Assembly: GCA_963667315.1 (NCBI GenBank)
Contig: OY763325.1
Location: 1,364,001 to 1,428,000, forward strand
DNA from: DAINPP01 sp963667315
GTDB taxonomy: Bacteria > Thermotogota > Thermotogae > MWEM01
Length of the DNA: 64,000 bases
Direction: 5' to 3'
Below, piece after piece: positions 60,830 to 64,000 of this stretch. A program made the position numbers and the translations under genes. Under the pieces are notes generated by a model that was not told where the DNA came from, did not search any database, and saw nothing but the letters and a program-made list of their open reading frames with translations. Position 1 is the stretch's first letter. Every line of letters starts with the position of its first letter.

Positions 60830-61387
60830 ATGTCAAATCAAATTTTAATTGATACAAGATCCATGATGGATGGTAAAATATATAATATCGACGGAACAAT
60901 CGGAATTGATGTTGCATCCCCTTTACTTGGAAGCACAGATCTCGTCACCCCACTCGACTATTCAATAACCGTAATAAAGAACAAAGATGAATTATTTGTT
61001 AACGGGACGACGAAGTGCCGCGTGGAAGATATTTGTTTCAGATGTCTGACACCCGTTCAGGCAGACGTTAAGGGGGCTGTTGAAGCGGCATATATATATG
61101 GTAACATAAATGATACGTCAGCTCAGGATAGAGAGTTGGAATCTTTAGAAAATGTGATATACTATGTGGGCTCGGAGATTGATATTTTTGATCGTGTGAT
61201 AGAGGCACTGATAGTTTCACTTCCCGAAAGGTTCCTGTGCAGGGATACGTGCAGGGGATTATGTCAGTATTGTGGCGCGGATCTCAATGAAGACCCAAAT
61301 CATTCTTGTGAGCATGAAGAATACAAGGACGATAACTTGACACTGCTCGAACAGCTGAAAAACCAGCTTGAAGCGGATGAACAGTAA
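60830..61387 (+). CDS. YceD/DUF177 family zinc-binding protein
   Basis: A 185-residue DUF177 protein. It has a conserved CFRCLTPV pair in the middle (near residue 66) and a C-terminal cysteine cluster LCRDTCRGLCQYCGADLN, followed by HSC, that probably binds zinc. The family is almost always upstream of rpmF and has been linked to 23S rRNA in plants and bacteria. It is divergent from disA. The Shine-Dalgarno is GGAGGT. Confidence 0.9.
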   Translation: MSNQILIDTRSMMDGKIYNIDGTIGIDVASPLLGSTDLVTPLDYSITVIKNKDELFVNGTTKCRVEDICFRCLTPVQADVKGAVEAAYIYGNINDTSAQDRELESLENVIYYVGSEIDIFDRVIEALIVSLPERFLCRDTCRGLCQYCGADLNEDPNHSCEHEEYKDDNLTLLEQLKNQLEADEQ

Positions 61388-61439
61388 AGCAAAAATCAAC
61401 AATATATGAATATAGAACACGGAAAGGGAGGGAAACACA

Positions 61440-61631
61440 ATGGCTGTACCAAAGAAAAAGACTTCCAGAAGTAGCACAAGATCAAGAAGAGCACATTTCT
61501 TCAAAGCCTTTAGCAGTCCACGCTCAGTATGTCCAAATTGTGGTGAAGCAAAATTGCCTCATAGAGTTTGTCTGAAATGTGGTTATTATAAAGGTAAAAA
61601 AGTATTGGAATTCGACGACGGAGAAGAATAA
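61440..61631 (+). CDS. rpmF: 50S ribosomal protein L32
   Basis: A 63-residue bL32 with the AVPKKKTSRSSTRSRRAH start and a zinc ribbon CPNC/CLKC (Cys31, 34, 44, 47), so the C+ form. It follows yceD by 52 nt as usual. plsX, which often comes next in other bacteria, is absent; a terminator closes the unit. Confidence 0.96.
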   Translation: MAVPKKKTSRSSTRSRRAHFFKAFSSPRSVCPNCGEAKLPHRVCLKCGYYKGKKVLEFDDGEE

Positions 61632-61635
61632 TTAT

Positions 61636-61668
61636 AAAAAACACAGCTCATTAAAGCTGTGTTTTTTT
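61636..61668. terminator. Bidirectional terminator between rpmF and fliI
   Basis: AAAAAACACAGCT and AGCTGTGTTTTTT pair around CATTAA, with A and T runs on the two sides. It serves the convergent rpmF and flagellar transcripts. Confidence 0.93.
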
Positions 61669-63005
61669 TATTCCGAAGTCGATTCCGCTTTTTCGCTTAT
61701 CCCTATAATCCTGTCGACAAGATCATTGTATTCAACTTTCTCATAAACACCTTGTTTTAAAAAATCATTTATCTCATCAATACTCTCAATTGCCATATCG
61801 ATCTTTTTATCGCTGCCTTTTTTATACGCACCGATATCGATTAAATCTTTTGCATCATTGTACACGGCCATGAGGTCTTTGATTCTCCTGGAGGCATCAA
61901 GATGCCCCTGGTCTACAATTTCACTCATCAAACGACTGATACTTGCCAAAACATCTATCGCCGGATAATGATTTGCCTCCGCCAGGCTTCTTGAAAGAAT
62001 GATATGCCCATCAACAACACCTCGAACGGTATCACTAATCGGTTCATTAAAATCATCACCTTCTACAAGAACGGTGTATATTCCCGTTATACTACCTTTT
62101 TCAGAATTCCCTGCCCTTTCAAGTATACCGGGAAGACCCGCGAAGACACTTGGCGGATAGCCTCTCGTTGTCGGAGGTTCTCCGATAGCCAGTCCAACAT
62201 CCCTCTGAGCCATCGCCCATCTTGTCAACGAATCAACCATCAGCATGACATTTAATCCCTGATCTCTGAAATATTCAGCAACCGAAGTCGCAGACATTAA
62301 CGCTTTAACTCTCATCAGAGCAGGTTGATCAGATGTTGAGACGATGACCACACTACGCCTCAAACCCTCTTCACCCAAATCCCTCTCGATAAACTCCCTG
62401 ACTTCCCTGCCTCTTTCACCGATCAAGCCAATAACATTAATATCCGCTTTTGTATTCCTCGCAATCATCCCCAGTGTCGTAGATTTGCCGACACCGCTTC
62501 CGGCGAAAATACCGATTCTTTGTCCTTTTCCCAGTGTCGTAAACCCGTCTATCGCTCTGATACCAACGGGTAAAACGTCTTTTATCCTGTTTCGCATCAA
62601 GGGGTTTGGGGGCTGATTATTCAACGAAATATGATTTTTAGGCAAAAGAGGTGTCGTGTCAATCGGTCTTCCTAAACCATCAAGAACGCGTCCAAGAAGC
62701 GAATCATCAACACCGATATTCAAATTCCTTTTCGTCCCCTGCACTTCACATCCAAGGGAAATCCCGGAATACTCTTCAAGCGGCATCAGTATGATGTGAT
62801 TATCTTTAAACCCTACAACCTCAGCCGTAACAACTTTTCCGTCGATCGTTTTAATCTTGCAGGATTCGCCGAGAAAAACTTCCGGCCCTGCCGATTCTAT
62901 CGTTAATCCTATGATTTTTTTAACGCTTCCATTCAAGCCAAAAAAATCATGATCTTCAATTTTATCCTTAAAATAGTCGAGTTGTTCAAGACTCTTATAC
63001 GTCAT
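61668..63005 (-). CDS. fliI: Flagellar export ATPase FliI
   Basis: A 445-residue F1-beta-like ATPase of the flagellar type III export apparatus. The Walker A is GSGVGKST (residues 169-176), followed by GERGREVREFI and the Walker B region NVMLMVDSLTRWAMAQRDVGLA. It hydrolyses ATP to help substrate unfolding and export, working with FliH. The start overlaps the fliH stop by 1 nt. The operon order on the minus strand is fliG-fliH-fliI. Confidence 0.95.
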   Translation of the reverse strand: MTYKSLEQLDYFKDKIEDHDFFGLNGSVKKIIGLTIESAGPEVFLGESCKIKTIDGKVVTAEVVGFKDNHIILMPLEEYSGISLGCEVQGTKRNLNIGVDDSLLGRVLDGLGRPIDTTPLLPKNHISLNNQPPNPLMRNRIKDVLPVGIRAIDGFTTLGKGQRIGIFAGSGVGKSTTLGMIARNTKADINVIGLIGERGREVREFIERDLGEEGLRRSVVIVSTSDQPALMRVKALMSATSVAEYFRDQGLNVMLMVDSLTRWAMAQRDVGLAIGEPPTTRGYPPSVFAGLPGILERAGNSEKGSITGIYTVLVEGDDFNEPISDTVRGVVDGHIILSRSLAEANHYPAIDVLASISRLMSEIVDQGHLDASRRIKDLMAVYNDAKDLIDIGAYKKGSDKKIDMAIESIDEINDFLKQGVYEKVEYNDLVDRIIGISEKAESTSE

Positions 63006-63784
63006 TACACCTCTCCAAAGACATCTCTTATAATCTCATCCAGCAATTCAAACTGATTTTCCAGCGTCCCATCAAGCGTTCCGTAATTTGACTCAACGAC
63101 CACACCACCTCTTTCTACCGCCCGATCCTGTCTGATTTCAAAAGACGGAAGCGTATCCTTCATCTCAGATTTTAATTCAACTGGAAATTCGTTGAAATCC
63201 GCCGGGTTAAACTTAAAGACAATTTCTTTCAAACTCATGACCCGCTTCATCATCTCACGTGTCTTACTGACAAGCACTTCTTCTCTTTTTTCATCAAGTG
63301 TTATACAAAGTGCCTTTTTCACCATCACTTTCAGGATATATTGCATCATATTCGCCGTAAGTTCAATATATTCTTCTTTTGATTTGCTGAAAGTTTTATT
63401 CGCCTTTTGAATGGACACCACAGCGTTATTCATCCTATCACGCCATTGTTTTTCCACATTCTGCTCTTTTAACGCAATCCCCTGTTGAGCATTCTGGACG
63501 ATCTGCTCGGCCTTCCTCTTCGCTTCAGCCTCATGTTTAAGGGCCTGTTTACGTAACTGTGCCGCCTCTTTTTCAGCCTCTTCAATGATAACCCGAGCCT
63601 TTTCCTTCGCCAGCGAAACAGCGGGTGAAATGATTTCATCTTCATTAGAATGCGCTGTCTCAAACCCTTCCGTTTCGTCGGGAGAGATTTCTTCCGATTT
63701 CACCTCTTTCGATTCATTTTTATAAAGCTTGACCTTTTCATTTTCATCGATCGTCACAAGTGCACGTTTGATCAGATTATACAA
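63005..63784 (-). CDS. fliH: Flagellar export regulator FliH
   Basis: A 259-residue FliH-like protein: an N-terminal acidic region, a long Ala/Lys/Glu coiled coil (about 55-120; EKARVIIEEAEKEAAQLRKQ) and a C-terminal domain with VESNYGTLDGTLENQFELLDEI, the conserved end that binds FliI. It regulates and docks the FliI ATPase. The start is a TTG at 63784, overlapping fliG by 8 nt. Confidence 0.9.
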   Translation of the reverse strand: MYNLIKRALVTIDENEKVKLYKNESKEVKSEEISPDETEGFETAHSNEDEIISPAVSLAKEKARVIIEEAEKEAAQLRKQALKHEAEAKRKAEQIVQNAQQGIALKEQNVEKQWRDRMNNAVVSIQKANKTFSKSKEEYIELTANMMQYILKVMVKKALCITLDEKREEVLVSKTREMMKRVMSLKEIVFKFNPADFNEFPVELKSEMKDTLPSFEIRQDRAVERGGVVVESNYGTLDGTLENQFELLDEIIRDVFGEV

Positions 63785-64000
63785 TTAACTCTTCTCCTCC
63801 GCCTCTCGCTATGAATATTTCACCGCTTTCTTCCAGACGTCTGATCGTATTGACAATCTTCTGCTGCGCCTCTTCAACGTCCACAACACGAAGTGGTCCC
63901 ATGAACTCTATTTCTTCTCTCAATAATTGACCGGCTCGCTTCGAAAGGTTTCCGGCAATCTTGTCCATAATTTCTTCAGAAGACCCCTTAAGGGCTTTCG
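63777..64000 (-). CDS. fliG: Flagellar motor switch protein FliG (C-terminal part)
   Basis: The frame is open to the right edge, giving the last 74 residues or so. KALKGSSEEIMDKIAGN and REEIEFMGPLRVVDVEEAQQ match the FliG C-terminal (torque-generating) domain, which contacts MotA. The N-terminal and middle domains are outside the window. Confidence 0.95.
   Translation of the reverse strand, partial: KALKGSSEEIMDKIAGNLSKRAGQLLREEIEFMGPLRVVDVEEAQQKIVNTIRRLEESGEIFIARGGGEELIV

Noticed and set aside
1..64000. tRNA or rRNA genes
   Set aside because: Reading both strands I found no TpsiC-arm-like GTTCRANYC with matching stems and no rRNA core sequences; a tRNAscan-SE run would settle this.

Overview
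The window reads as one contiguous stretch of a low-to-mid GC bacterial chromosome with housekeeping and accessory genes mixed. Several things together point to Thermotogota, probably a mesophilic Kosmotoga/Mesotoga-like lineage (inference, about 0.65). These are the order rplU-prp-rpmA-rplM-rpsI-dnaG-rpoD, an L27 with a Prp-cleavable N-terminus, pnp next to an M16 peptidase, a GH57 glucanotransferase, DisA, and a flagellar fliG-fliH-fliI operon. Clostridia-like Bacillota are the main alternative. No rRNA, tRNA, CRISPR array or transposase gene was found. Promoters often have an extended TGn-TATAAT -10 box, and TTG/GTG starts are common.

Layout. 1-9 kb: a MalT-like regulator (cut by the left edge) with an alpha/beta hydrolase; a MerR/GyrI-like regulator with a textbook 19-bp-spacer operator; a gamma-glutamyltransferase; an exported DOMON protein paired with a two-helix His-containing membrane protein; and an orphan histidine kinase followed by a GNAT acetyltransferase. 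9-16 kb: xylulokinase and a complete LivHMGF-binding-protein ABC importer. 15.7-24 kb (minus strand): a zinc-ribbon protein, phosphohexomutase, a 37-aa small ORF with its own signals, a YcaQ-type glycosylase, an M3 peptidase, and a tight three-gene redox operon (isochorismatase-like hydrolase, TrxR-like flavoprotein without CxxC, RlmN-like radical SAM). 24-33 kb: a giant lipoprotein, urocanate hydratase, a PlsC/zinc-ribbon acyltransferase and a GltS-type symporter. 33-39.4 kb: a LacI-controlled ribose operon (lacI-rbsD-btpA-rbsK-rbsA-rbsC-rbsB).

39.4-51.9 kb is the most interesting part. A gene-poor segment carries a consensus promoter with no ORF behind it and a possible structured RNA. Next comes a minus-strand run that, read in transcription order, is rng (with a hairpin-rich leader), a GH57 enzyme, pnp, an M16 peptidase, two HD-GYP proteins, a phosphodiesterase, and a protein fusing a ribosomal-protein-L9 N-domain to a Zc3h12a/NYN-like nuclease domain. 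A ribosome-targeted nuclease encoded with PNPase and RNase G is the best candidate for an undescribed system.

52-64 kb: the macromolecular-synthesis block (radical SAM, FlK-like thioesterase, zinc peptidase, rpoD, dnaG, S9, L13, L27, Prp, L21), then disA, divergent yceD-rpmF, and the fliI-fliH-fliG tail, which runs off the right edge.
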